Positions 7,299 to 14,530 of a stretch of DNA of 14,530 bases are shown here, piece by piece. The DNA lies in the NCBI GenBank assembly GCA_012797725.1, contig JAAZON010000015.1:1-14530 (forward strand). The letters are read 5' to 3'. Position 1 is the first letter of the stretch, and each line of letters opens with the position of its first letter. The position numbers and the translations under genes are program-made. Source of the stretch: SAR324 cluster bacterium. GTDB lineage: Bacteria > Bdellovibrionota > UBA2361 > JAAZON01. Under the pieces are notes generated by a model that was not told the origin of the DNA, made no database searches, and worked only from the letters and a program-made list of their open reading frames with translations.

Positions 7299-8120
7299 TC
7301 ATTGCTTAAAAGAAAATGAGATCTTTTCTTTCTTCTCGAGTGGAATCGCGACCAATTCTCCTTGTTTCGTTCCTTTAAAATCATAGTAACGGAGTGAGGC
7401 AATCTGGTAATTCGGAACATATGGAGAAAGCTCCCAGAATGAGTATAGTTCATAATCCTTGGGGAAAACGCTCTTAAGTTCCTCCGCACTATTAAACGAC
7501 TCTCCTTTCCTGGGAGTCACTTCAAAGACCACTATGGGCCTATCACGCTCAAGGGTTTTTTTGAGACCTTCCAGAACCGGCTTCTCAAAACCTTCAACAT
7601 CAATTTTCACAATGGAAATATCTCGAACATCCGATTGCAGAAGCTCATCATCACCCTTAACTATTTTGAGGGTTCTTCTAGCCCGATTCATATCGTTATC
7701 CAAAACAAAAGAACCCATGCCAAGATTGTTCGCAGGCGGCTCCTCGAAAGGCAGCTCGGCATTTTCTCGTCCAAACCCAACGGGATGAATAGTGATGTTC
7801 GAGATGTTGTTCAGAGCTATCATTTTTCTAAAACGAGCCAATACCGGTTCATAAGGTTCAATCGCATGCACCTCCCGAGCATATTTGGACGCAAACATCG
7901 AATGCTGACCCGTATTTGCGCCTATATCAAGAAAAGTACTTTCCGGAAAGGCTTGGAGACAATCTTTAATGAAAAACAAGTGGGCTTTCTCGAAAGCTCC
8001 ATTGTATAGGATTCGAGCATCAACAAAATCCCCGGTATTCCCGATGTATTTATTTCCATAAATATCAATGGTGAAATCAAAAGGACGATCAGAAGGAGGA
8101 ACCAACCCGGGATCTCTCAT
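7299..8120 (-). CDS. FkbM family methyltransferase (soluble domain)
   Basis: A 273-residue protein with the FkbM (Methyltransf_21) fold, SAM-dependent O-methyltransferases that commonly act on sugars of polysaccharides or natural products. Motif I is FLDIGANTGQHS (63-74), the acidic residue after strand 2 is Glu88 in AIEPY, and the family hallmark IVKIDVEGFEKPVLEGL is at 170-186, followed by VVFEVTP (197-203). The ATG at 8120 has only AGG 5 nt before it, a poor ribosome site. In the same frame, seven sense codons upstream (FQALFRL) lead back to a TAG at 8142-8144 and then into a 49-codon open segment with a membrane helix. This gene is therefore probably the 3' part of a longer membrane-anchored protein, or is read by internal initiation or stop-codon suppression. 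The catalytic core looks intact. Confidence 0.88.
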   Translation of the reverse strand: MRDPGLVPPSDRPFDFTIDIYGNKYIGNTGDFVDARILYNGAFEKAHLFFIKDCLQAFPESTFLDIGANTGQHSMFASKYAREVHAIEPYEPVLARFRKMIALNNISNITIHPVGFGRENAELPFEEPPANNLGMGSFVLDNDMNRARRTLKIVKGDDELLQSDVRDISIVKIDVEGFEKPVLEGLKKTLERDRPIVVFEVTPRKGESFNSAEELKSVFPKDYELYSFWELSPYVPNYQIASLRYYDFKGTKQGELVAIPLEKKEKISFSFKQ

Positions 8121-8141
8121 GAGCCTGAACAGGGCTTGAAA

Positions 8142-8291
8142 CTAAAAAACCTTCTGCTTATAAGAAGGACTTCCAATATAAATATAAAGATTAACTCCAA
8201 AGATCAGAAGGCATATTATTCCAATCACGCGAAAGATTTCTTTGCGGTTTCGTGGGATTATTGCTTTGGGTTTCACGATCTTTCTTTCCAT
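8142..8291 (-). CDS. Short membrane-anchor ORF in frame with FkbM gene, ended by TAG
   Basis: A minus-strand ATG at 8291 opens 49 codons ending in TAG (8142-8144). The product starts MERKIVKPKAIIPRNRKEIF, strongly basic, then has one hydrophobic helix RVIGIICLLIFGVNLYIYIG (about 22-41) and ends SPSYKQKVF. This is the pattern of an N-in membrane anchor or signal anchor. It is exactly in frame with the FkbM gene: after TAG come FQALFRL and then its Met. A single CAG-to-TAG change (Gln to stop) would explain the split. It may be a nonsense mutation, a suppressed amber codon, or a true small membrane protein co-transcribed with the enzyme. AGG directly abuts the ATG, so initiation at this codon is uncertain; a GTG five codons in, with GGAAAG upstream, is an alternative. 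Confidence 0.6.
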   Translation of the reverse strand: MERKIVKPKAIIPRNRKEIFRVIGIICLLIFGVNLYIYIGSPSYKQKVF

Positions 8292-8464
8292 CCTAATTCA
8301 TTTATACAAAACTCACGGATCAATGTGATAAGCGAAAAATAAAATTTCTTTAGATGAGAGTATAGGCGACAAAAGCCGTGCACAATACTAAATTCACTGC
8401 ACTACCTTTACTAAACCTCAATTGTTCATCTGACCTGGCCACGAACAAGTATGTAGGTTTTTAC

Positions 8465-8492
8465 TTGTATCGGTTACTTTATCTGATAGAAT
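8465..8492 (+). promoter_or_regulatory. Candidate sigma70-type promoter upstream of the GT-C gene
   Basis: TTGTAT (8465-8470), 16 bp, then TAGAAT (8487-8492) lies in the 285-bp divergent gap 8292-8576. The implied transcript start near 8500 leaves a leader of about 75-125 nt, depending on which ATG is used. On the other strand a TATACT (8364-8359) with a weak -35 could serve the anchor/FkbM unit. Nothing else in this gap looks like a gene or structured RNA. Confidence 0.33.
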
Positions 8493-8576
8493 CTTGGGCG
8501 AACGTCCGGTGATATTCTTTTCTCTAGGGGCTGAAACCTATGCACAGTGAGCTACAGACCACGCCTCAGTTAATAG

Positions 8577-10229
8577 ATGGTAAGAAATATCAAAATCGAA
8601 GGGAATGGAGATAAAAAACGGTTTATGTCGAGTAACAGGTCTAATCCTATTCCCAAGATGAGCGACCTCGTTGCATATACTCTTGCCTTTTCGTTCCTAG
8701 GTTACCACCTTGTTGATAGGTGGGATTTCGTTCCCATCTGGGATGCTTACAATTTTTACACCTATTGCTACAGCGACTTTGCACTAAACAATGACCTGAA
8801 TTGTTTTTCACATATTTCACAAGCTGGAACGGTGATATTCGGCACTTTCTTGAAAATATTTAAATCTGTTAATGCTCTATACACATTAAACTTTTCCACA
8901 CTCCTCATTTCAACTGTTCTTCTTAGAGAAATACTTACACAACTTTCACCGAGTAAGGATACGAGTCTCCCTGCGACCCTATCTAGTCTACTCCTTCCAC
9001 TTTCTCCCCTCGTTTTCGTCCAAGTCTTTCAGTTCAGTCTAGATTTTCCAATTATTGTCGCCACAATAATTTTCTTATATTTTCTCTTAAGGGATAGAAT
9101 CTTCCTTGTCACAACCGTCCTGGGACCGATATTAGTTTTGACAAAAGAACCTGCGATTTTTATCTATTGCACCGCAGTGTTTTGGTATCTATTCCTTCTT
9201 AAATATAGTGGCAATCCAAGATGGCCCTCTCTGAGAGATCTTTCCCAATTCGTCTTTCCACTAATTATCTTTTCGCTCATGGCTCTAATGAATGGTCTGC
9301 ATACAAGTGAATATGGGCTGACACCATCGCTTCTCTTCCATAAAATAATCCTCGGCGGTATTTTAAATTATGTGGCTCTTTCTCAGGCTGTTGTTCTACT
9401 ATCCATCAATTTTGTGTGGTTGCTGACGATCGTCATTTTTTTCGCACTTACCAACTTCATAGGGAAAATCTTGTTCCATCAGACAGATTTGAAAAATGAG
9501 TTTGATCATCAAAAAAACTACCTCTTCATTTTGATGACATGTATTACATTGATATTCTTAACCAATCTTTACGTACCGTTTGGAAATCCAAGATATGTTA
9601 GTTCCTGTTTTGTGTTTCTTATCATCCTATTTCACATGTCAGCCATTAGCATATTTCGAGATCGGAGAATTCTCATTTCTTATTCTTTTATGACACTCAT
9701 CCTATTCGGTGCGAGCTTTAATAGGACTTTCGATCCAGTATCTACGAGCCTATTTGCCTCTCATAAATTTGGCGATCATTTTCTTCTCAACGTAATGCAA
9801 CTCAAATGGCGCAACCCTGGGCGAAAGGTTGAGAATTGCCAGGATCAATTCGTCTACAATTTTGAATTCATGAAGATTTCAGATTCATTCGAATATATAG
9901 TCAGCGTACTCGGCAAGGATAAAACATACGCTGCATTAACACACCCACTTTACCACATTAATGACCCATATGAAGTCATCTGTTTCAATAAGATGTCAAA
10001 TCATCGGGAAATGTGTACGGGGTCAAGTGCTAGAATCAACGTTAAAAATCTAAAAGATATCCAAAAAGTCAAGGATTTCTATTTCATCGACCTTTCTATA
10101 GTTCGCATTGTTAGGAATGCTCGGGAACTCGAGAAATTAATGGGCAACTATTATATTGAGGAAACCATGACGTTAGGTGTACCAGGTTACGAAATTCCCG
10201 TATATCATGTTTCGAGGAGAAACTATTAA
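8577..10229 (+). CDS. Multi-pass membrane protein, GT-C-type glycosyltransferase-like
   Basis: Up to 550 residues with about ten hydrophobic segments (for example 104-118, 133-155, 157-172, 176-204, 222-240, 254-290, 316-333, 340-358, 364-380), then a soluble C-terminal part from about 390 to 550. An acidic first extracytoplasmic loop after the first helix (WDFVPIWDAYNFY, Asp56) and the motif FGNPRYVSSC before a late helix resemble GT-C enzymes, which transfer sugars from polyprenyl-phosphate donors outside the cytoplasm. The conserved signals are weak, so the family call is an inference. The start is uncertain: the ATG at 8577 has no ribosome site, whereas the ATGs at 8625 and 8658 lie nearer the first membrane helix. 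A GT2 polyprenyl-sugar synthase-like gene follows after 325 bp, a partner commonly found beside GT-C proteins. Confidence 0.75.
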   Translation: MVRNIKIEGNGDKKRFMSSNRSNPIPKMSDLVAYTLAFSFLGYHLVDRWDFVPIWDAYNFYTYCYSDFALNNDLNCFSHISQAGTVIFGTFLKIFKSVNALYTLNFSTLLISTVLLREILTQLSPSKDTSLPATLSSLLLPLSPLVFVQVFQFSLDFPIIVATIIFLYFLLRDRIFLVTTVLGPILVLTKEPAIFIYCTAVFWYLFLLKYSGNPRWPSLRDLSQFVFPLIIFSLMALMNGLHTSEYGLTPSLLFHKIILGGILNYVALSQAVVLLSINFVWLLTIVIFFALTNFIGKILFHQTDLKNEFDHQKNYLFILMTCITLIFLTNLYVPFGNPRYVSSCFVFLIILFHMSAISIFRDRRILISYSFMTLILFGASFNRTFDPVSTSLFASHKFGDHFLLNVMQLKWRNPGRKVENCQDQFVYNFEFMKISDSFEYIVSVLGKDKTYAALTHPLYHINDPYEVICFNKMSNHREMCTGSSARINVKNLKDIQKVKDFYFIDLSIVRIVRNARELEKLMGNYYIEETMTLGVPGYEIPVYHVSRRNY

Positions 10230-10554
10230 ATTGCCCTAAAGATACATATATTACATGCACTATGCCATAATGTTGAATTTCATGGAGGTAGTCTCAATTT
10301 TTGCATGTTTAGTCTTTAGGGTTAGTTTTATTCGCAATATTGGTTAATCTTTGGATTGAGGAGTTGCTTGAGAAAGTGGCCTCCCAAAATTGAGCTCGCA
10401 CAATTAGACTCTCGTATTGATTTCAGCTCATACAACAATTGGTTACTATCAGAAAGGCCTCTTCGACTATCTCTCCGCATCGACACATGGGAGCCTATAG
10501 AAATCGATCGGAAAGATTGAATATTGAAAAAAATAGTGCTGTAATTATTCTGCA
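10230..10554. other. Intergenic region with a possible gene remnant at 10326-10517
   Basis: On the plus strand one frame stays open from 10326 to a TGA at 10518-10520. It reads ...RKWPPKIELAQLDSRIDF, then SSYNNWLLSERPLRLSLRID and TWEPIEIDRKD. It has no ATG, though TTG at 10356 or 10368 exists. Upstream in another frame, an ATG at 10269 opens MLNFMEVVSIFACLVF and stops at 10345, so the pair could be a frameshifted remnant. The amino-acid mix is protein-like, but I recognise no family and the length is within chance. No terminator is evident after the GT-C gene. Confidence 0.25.
10517..10545 (+). promoter_or_regulatory. Candidate promoter very close to the GT2 start
   Basis: TTGAAT (10517-10522), 17 bp, then TGTAAT (10540-10545). 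The expected transcription start near 10552 is only a few bases before the ATG at 10555, and no Shine-Dalgarno sequence precedes that ATG. If real, the GT2 mRNA would be nearly leaderless. Confidence 0.3.
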
Positions 10555-11496
10555 ATGATAAGTATTGTAATTCCTGTTTTTAATGAAGAATTGAATATCC
10601 CTATTCTTCTTGCACGACTCGAAAAGGCTTCTGCGACCTGGGGCGATTCCTATGAAATCATCTTTGTTGATGATGGAAGTATCGATCTGACCGCTACTTT
10701 GCTTGAAGCTGCTAACGTGTCCAATCCTTGCGTAAAGTTAATATCTTTATCACGTAATTTCGGGCAGCAGATCGCAATCTCGGCTGGTCTTGCCTATGCG
10801 ACAGGGGATGCCGTTGTCATTATGGATGCGGATCTACAGGATCCACCTGAAATCGTACATGAGTTCCTTGAAAAGTGGCGTCAAGGCTACCACGTTGTGT
10901 ATGGAATACGAAGAAAGAGAAAGGAAGGGAAATTGATTCGATTATGTTACTGGTGGTTTTACAGGTTACTTGGGCAATTATCGAATATTCAGATTCCAGT
11001 AGACTCTGGTGATTTCTGCGTTATGGATCGTAGGGTCGTTGACGAGCTAAAACGTCTGCCCGAAAGGAATAGATTCTTGCGAGGTCTTAGGTCTTGGGTG
11101 GGATTTAAACAGATTGGAATTGAATTTGAACGTGATGCTAGGCTTCTTGGTGAAATTAAATACACCATCAAAAGGCTCCTTCAACTAGCCTTAGATGGCT
11201 TAGTAAGTTTTTCACATAAACCGTTAAAAATAATTGGATTAGCTGGATTTTTGTTATCCATGAGTTCATTCGTCGCATTAAGTGTTTTCTTCATTGCAAG
11301 TGTTTCAGGCGTAAAGATCTTGGGTCACACACCGCGGGATTTTCCCGGATATACGACGCTCACACTCGCTGTGCTACTCCTTGGAGGAGTCCAGCTGCTT
11401 TCGTTGTGGATAATAGGTGAGTACATAGGAAGGATTTTCGATGAGGTCAAACAACGGCCCATGTTCATAACAAAGAGAACCGTTGGTCTCGGTTAA
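10555..11496 (+). CDS. GT2 family glycosyltransferase, polyprenyl-phosphate-sugar synthase-like (DPM1/GtrB/ArnC type)
   Basis: A 313-residue protein of the usual length for this group. It begins with the GT-A fold (ISIVIPVFNEELNIP, 2-16), then VDDGS (38-42), SRNFGQQIAISAGL (66-79), the metal-binding DADLQDPPE (91-99), and the group-specific DSGDFCVMDRR (150-160), ERNRFLRGL (170-178) and GEIKYTIKRLLQLALDGLVS (199-218) followed by FSHKPL. Two C-terminal membrane helices span about 225-250 and 266-289, and IGEYIGRIFDEVKQRP (287-302) ends the family pattern. Such enzymes move a sugar from a nucleotide donor to polyprenyl phosphate at the cytoplasmic membrane face, supplying GT-C transferases. A GT-C-like gene flanks it on each side, which fits. 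The stop codon lies inside the 38-bp sequence duplicated by the downstream IS, so the gene stayed intact. The sugar is unknown. Confidence 0.93.
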   Translation: MISIVIPVFNEELNIPILLARLEKASATWGDSYEIIFVDDGSIDLTATLLEAANVSNPCVKLISLSRNFGQQIAISAGLAYATGDAVVIMDADLQDPPEIVHEFLEKWRQGYHVVYGIRRKRKEGKLIRLCYWWFYRLLGQLSNIQIPVDSGDFCVMDRRVVDELKRLPERNRFLRGLRSWVGFKQIGIEFERDARLLGEIKYTIKRLLQLALDGLVSFSHKPLKIIGLAGFLLSMSSFVALSVFFIASVSGVKILGHTPRDFPGYTTLTLAVLLLGGVQLLSLWIIGEYIGRIFDEVKQRPMFITKRTVGLG

Positions 11497-11511
11497 CTGC
11501 TGCCATCCTTT
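11474..11511 (+). repeat. 38-bp target site duplication, left copy
   Basis: Identical over 38 bp to 13176-13213, beginning AGAGAACCGTTGG and ending TGCCATCCTTT. The flanking bases differ at both ends. It covers the last seven codons and the stop of the GT2 gene. It abuts the left end of the IS1634-family element exactly, so it is the original target, duplicated on insertion. Confidence 0.92.
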
Positions 11512-13175
11512 CCTGACTTTATCACCTAAGGTTCGGGACAAAATAAACGGCAATAGTATTAAGTGGTTATGAATGAAGAAGTTGCAAAATGGGTGCTGCG
11601 AAACTAGAAATGCTGGATGTTTATCAGAAAGAACCGAAATCGCAGTGGGTCTACCAGTGTTCAGATAGTATCGAAGGAAGGTGGAAGGTATAAGGTTGTA
11701 AGAAGCGTAGGTAGCAGTAAAGATCCAAATGAGATTGAAAAATTTATAATTCAGGCAAAAAGAATATTAGGGCACCCTGAGGGGCAGCTATCACTATTTC
11801 CTACCAGAACACCGATAGAGTTGGCGGTAGATTCATTTCTAGAAAACATTTCGAATGATCAAATTAAAGTAGTAGGTCCTGAGCTAATATTTGGGGAGCT
11901 ATTTGACCGAATAGGGTTTAACGATATTGCCAAGGATCTATTTCGCCATATAACCATAGCCAGATTAGCGTACCCTGTTAGCAAGCTTAAGACTGTAGAT
12001 TATCTCAAGAGATACAGTGGCATAGAAGTCAGCAAGAATGCAATTTATCGATTCTTAGATGAGCTTCATAGTAAGCACAAGGAGGCTGTCGAGAAGATTG
12101 CGTATGAACACACCCATAGGATCCTGAAAGGCATTTCAGTTGTGTTTTATGACATGACAACACTTTATTTTGAAGCAGAGGATGAGGACGATCTAAGAAA
12201 GATAGGGTATTCAAAGGACGGTAAGTTCCAACATCCACAAATCATGCTGGGACTTCTAGTGGGTAAAGGGGGTTATCCTATTGGGTACGATATTTTTGAA
12301 GGCAATGCTTTTGAGGGTCACACACTTATTCCAATACTTAGCAAAATGAAGAAGAAGTACGCTATCTCAACATTCACTGTCGTTGCAGATTCAGCTTTAT
12401 TGTCAAGGGACAACCTGGAAAAACTCAAAGACAATAAATATCACTTTATCATTGGCGCTAGAATTAAGAACGAAAGTACTTGCCTTCAGGCTCAAATCCT
12501 CAAATTAAGATCCGAGCTCTCCGATGGGCAGAGCTTTGAAATTAAGCGCCCTGATGGTTCAAGATTAATTGTATCATACTCATCCAAGAGAGCTAAAAAG
12601 GACGCTTTTAATCGGGATAAAGGTCTTCAAAGGTTAAGAAAACAAATCAAAACAGGGCAGCTTACCAAAGATAAAATTAATAACCGTGGTTACAATAAAT
12701 TTCTTGTGCTATCGGGCAAAACATTTGTGAGCATTGATGAAAATAAGGTTCTTAAAGATGCTCTATGGGATGGATTAAAAGGTTATATAACCAATACAAA
12801 ACTGACAACAGATTCTGTTATCGAAAACTATCAGAACCTTTGGAAAATTGAAGAGGCTTTCAGAATCTCAAAAACGGATCTGAGAATACGACCAATCTTT
12901 CATTACAGGAAAAGAAGAATCGAAGCACATATTTGCATTTCCTTCGTGGCTTACACAATTTATAAAGAGCTAGAGCGCCTCCTCCTTAACGCTCAATCCA
13001 GCATTACCGTAAAACGAGCCTCAGAGCTAACACGTACTATGTATCAGATCCAATTCAAGTCCTCGGACACAGCTCTCCCTTCCAAGATTATCCTCAAAAT
13101 GAGTCCTCAGCAGCTCGAAGTTTATAATTTAGTCAAAAATTCAAAATTTTAGGGTGCTGCAAAGGTAAAGTCAGG
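11512..13175 (+). mobile_element. IS1634-family insertion sequence, apparently intact (1664 bp)
   Basis: The element begins CCTGACTTTATCACC and ends GGTAAAGTCAGG; the terminal 10 bp are perfect inverted repeats (CCTGACTTTA) and pairing weakens inward. It carries one full transposase gene and is bordered by 38-bp direct repeats. Long and variable target duplications are a known trait of the IS1634 family (for example IS1634 and IS1549), which supports both the family call and the boundaries. The motif GGGTGCTGC(A/G)AA occurs near both ends (11591-11602 and 13152-13163) in direct orientation. Insertion lies just after the GT2 stop and before the next membrane-protein gene, so it may separate two genes that were once co-transcribed. 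The perfect duplication suggests a recent event. Confidence 0.92.
11617..13152 (+). CDS. IS1634 family transposase (IS4 superfamily, DDE)
   Basis: A 511-residue transposase of typical length for the family. The DDE catalytic core is visible: Asp179 in VVFYDMTTLYFE, Asp258 in TVVADSALLS, and Glu412 in the YxxLWxIEEAFRxSK signature (405-419), with Lys419 completing the IS4-type Y-E-K motif. FEGNAFEGHTLIP (227-239) and RPIFHYRKRRIEAHICISF (425-443) are also characteristic of the IS1634 group. The N-terminal part MFIRKNRNRSGSTSVQIVSK is the usual start in this family. There is no frameshift or internal stop, so it is probably active. It is the only gene in the element, and codes in the same direction as the flanking glycosyltransferase genes. 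Confidence 0.95.
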   Translation: MFIRKNRNRSGSTSVQIVSKEGGRYKVVRSVGSSKDPNEIEKFIIQAKRILGHPEGQLSLFPTRTPIELAVDSFLENISNDQIKVVGPELIFGELFDRIGFNDIAKDLFRHITIARLAYPVSKLKTVDYLKRYSGIEVSKNAIYRFLDELHSKHKEAVEKIAYEHTHRILKGISVVFYDMTTLYFEAEDEDDLRKIGYSKDGKFQHPQIMLGLLVGKGGYPIGYDIFEGNAFEGHTLIPILSKMKKKYAISTFTVVADSALLSRDNLEKLKDNKYHFIIGARIKNESTCLQAQILKLRSELSDGQSFEIKRPDGSRLIVSYSSKRAKKDAFNRDKGLQRLRKQIKTGQLTKDKINNRGYNKFLVLSGKTFVSIDENKVLKDALWDGLKGYITNTKLTTDSVIENYQNLWKIEEAFRISKTDLRIRPIFHYRKRRIEAHICISFVAYTIYKELERLLLNAQSSITVKRASELTRTMYQIQFKSSDTALPSKIILKMSPQQLEVYNLVKNSKF

Positions 13176-13213
13176 AGAGAACCGTTGGTCTCGGTTAACT
13201 GCTGCCATCCTTT
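13176..13213 (+). repeat. 38-bp target site duplication, right copy
   Basis: The second copy of the 38-bp sequence at 11474-11511, directly abutting the right end of the insertion sequence. It repeats the last GT2 codons without a gene. The first base after it (A13214) differs from the first IS base (C11512), so the duplication is exactly delimited. The 139 bp after it, up to 13352, show no gene or clear promoter; TTGATT-15-TATACA (13297-13323) is a weak candidate. Confidence 0.92.
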
Positions 13214-13352
13214 ATTATACACCATAACAGTGTGGAATAGAGAATTTTAATCTAGAAACCATTTAATATTTAAAGAAACAGCAAAAACACCACAACTTGA
13301 TTGGCTCTCCGTTGCGCTATACACTGACGTGATTCAGATCTATATTACAAAT

Positions 13353-14530
13353 ATGATCATGATAAACTTCTTTTCCCTATTCCGAAATAAGACACACACT
13401 CCAATTCCGGACCACTTTGAGTCTATTCAAGCCCTTCTGCGACGTCTCTGTTCCGATCCGAAAGCAATAATCTGTATCGCCCTCGGAATTGGATTAGCAA
13501 CACGTCTCAGCCTTGTAGCGCCTCGTACCTTTCCAATAAACGACGGTGGTTTTTGGTGTCTAGCGGCTCAGCGTCTGATCGAAAATAATTTTGCCTTGCC
13601 AACTTCAATCTCTTTTAATGGGCAGAATATCCCCTTTGCTTATCCTCCACTGGGGGTATACCTACTCGCCTTTATTTCATATATTACCGGTGTCAATACC
13701 ATTTCCCTGACACTTTGGCTTCCCCTGGGGCTTAATCTCATAACCATTTTAGTGTTCTCATTGTTTGCACTTCGATTCTTCGGCCCGACATCTGAGTTTG
13801 TTATCGCATCACTACTATTTCCTCTTTTTCCCCAGAGCTATCAGTGGTTCGTAATGGGTGGAGGGGTTACAAGAGGGTTGGGATTTATTGCTCTGCTACT
13901 TTGCTGGAGGGCATGTCTTTATGCGAGCAATACTCACTACTCGATGAAGAATTCTCTTGCTGTTGGGGTATTTCTTGCCGCAGCTGTATTATCCCATCCG
14001 TCCGCGGGTCTTTGGTCAATTTTCGGGATAATAATATTTTTGTCTACAGGGCTTCGGCGTTTTCATTTATGGCAAATGATTAGACCAGGACTTATAGCTA
14101 TTACCCTCCTCTCTCCATGGGTTGTTCTGATGCTTGCAAGATATGGGATATCTCCTTTTATTCATGCATTCGGTTCAGGCGAACAAATGAACTATGGCAT
14201 GCTCTTGGAATGGTCTCATAATTGGGGGCTTGCGCCTGTTTCTTCAGGCTTAATACTTATTGGCATCACAGCGACAATTAAAAACCACCGCCCTCAGCTT
14301 TTATTGTTTTTTATGTTGGGACTACTATTAGACATCAGAGGGCTTATAACAACCTATGGCGCAGCGGTATCTGTTCTTTTAGCCGCGTCAGGATTGGCTT
14401 TTATCATGCAGTCCCTAGAAATGATGGGAAATAACGAGGAACATTCTAGGACTAATTTAGGTGTATTATCAAAACTTTTTTGTCTATATGTTTTCTGTCA
14501 CTGGTTTTTATATTCGATAATTTTCACCAT
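13353..14530 (+). CDS. Multi-pass membrane protein, GT-C/PMT-like glycosyltransferase (partial, runs off window)
   Basis: An uninterrupted frame from ATG 13353 to the window end gives 392 residues without a stop. After a cytoplasmic N-terminus (1-36) come about nine hydrophobic segments (such as 37-55, 98-113, 118-140, 147-160, 174-190, 202-232, 245-263, 297-307, 315-352). The first external loop has FPINDGGFW (60-68, acidic Asp64), then NIPFAYPPLGVYLLAF (92-107). GGGVTRGLGF (169-178) and LSHPSAGLW (213-221) follow. The loop Asp, the AYPPLG motif and GGGxTR are features I associate with GT-C/PMT-like enzymes and relatives using lipid-linked sugars. No ribosome site precedes the ATG; a GTG at 13329 in the same frame is an alternative. 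The IS lies between it and the GT2 gene. The C-terminal part is outside the window. Confidence 0.8.
   Translation, partial: MIMINFFSLFRNKTHTPIPDHFESIQALLRRLCSDPKAIICIALGIGLATRLSLVAPRTFPINDGGFWCLAAQRLIENNFALPTSISFNGQNIPFAYPPLGVYLLAFISYITGVNTISLTLWLPLGLNLITILVFSLFALRFFGPTSEFVIASLLFPLFPQSYQWFVMGGGVTRGLGFIALLLCWRACLYASNTHYSMKNSLAVGVFLAAAVLSHPSAGLWSIFGIIIFLSTGLRRFHLWQMIRPGLIAITLLSPWVVLMLARYGISPFIHAFGSGEQMNYGMLLEWSHNWGLAPVSSGLILIGITATIKNHRPQLLLFFMLGLLLDIRGLITTYGAAVSVLLAASGLAFIMQSLEMMGNNEEHSRTNLGVLSKLFCLYVFCHWFLYSIIFT

Noticed and set aside
7635..8009. 124-codon plus-strand ORF
   Set aside because: Shadow opposite the FkbM coding frame.
8136..8342. 68-codon plus-strand ORF
   Set aside because: It is antisense to the in-frame anchor segment of the FkbM gene, which has the better coding signs (basic N-terminus, membrane helix, frame continuity).
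13844..14083. 79-codon plus-strand ORF
   Set aside because: Alternative frame inside the longer membrane-protein frame that runs unbroken from 13353 to the window end.

Overview
The window looks like a chromosomal segment from an uncultured, probably Gram-negative bacterium of moderate-to-low GC. It begins with the 5' part of a 16S rRNA gene on the minus strand. It also holds a large secreted multi-domain protein with two DUF1566 modules, a phosphoglucose isomerase, a PmtA-type phospholipid methyltransferase and several surface-glycan genes. The 16S fragment is clearly bacterial, but I cannot assign a phylum by eye.

Layout. Positions 1-700 are the 16S rRNA 5' portion (minus), with an unusually long, perfectly paired rod of about 68 nt in the V2 region. 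From 701 to 1719 lies the rrn leader and upstream spacer. It contains a boxA-like site, three hairpins sharing a GCTA loop, and a 129-bp MITE with IS66-like ends. From 1720 to 6349 are two minus-strand genes, the DUF1566 protein and pgi. A second, inverted copy of the MITE sits 20 bp upstream of the pgi start with an exact 8-bp target duplication. From 6629 to 8291 a PmtA-like methyltransferase (plus) converges on an FkbM-family methyltransferase (minus). The FkbM reading frame continues upstream through one TAG codon into a 49-codon segment that encodes a membrane anchor. From 8577 to 14530 (plus) come a multi-pass GT-C-like membrane protein, a GT2 polyprenyl-phosphate-sugar synthase-like enzyme, an intact IS1634-family insertion sequence with a 38-bp target duplication, and a second GT-C-like protein cut by the window end.

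How the genes may work together. A GT2 enzyme of the DPM1/GtrB type charges a lipid carrier with a sugar on the cytoplasmic face. GT-C membrane proteins use such donors on the other face. With the FkbM methyltransferase nearby, 7.3-14.5 kb reads as a small surface-glycan or lipid-glycosylation locus. This is inferred from families and adjacency, not shown directly.

The most striking items are the in-frame TAG that separates the FkbM enzyme from a membrane anchor, the pair of MITEs with IS66 hallmarks (one in the pgi leader), the rod inserted in the 16S V2 helix, and the IS1634 element with its long target duplication starting right after the GT2 stop codon.
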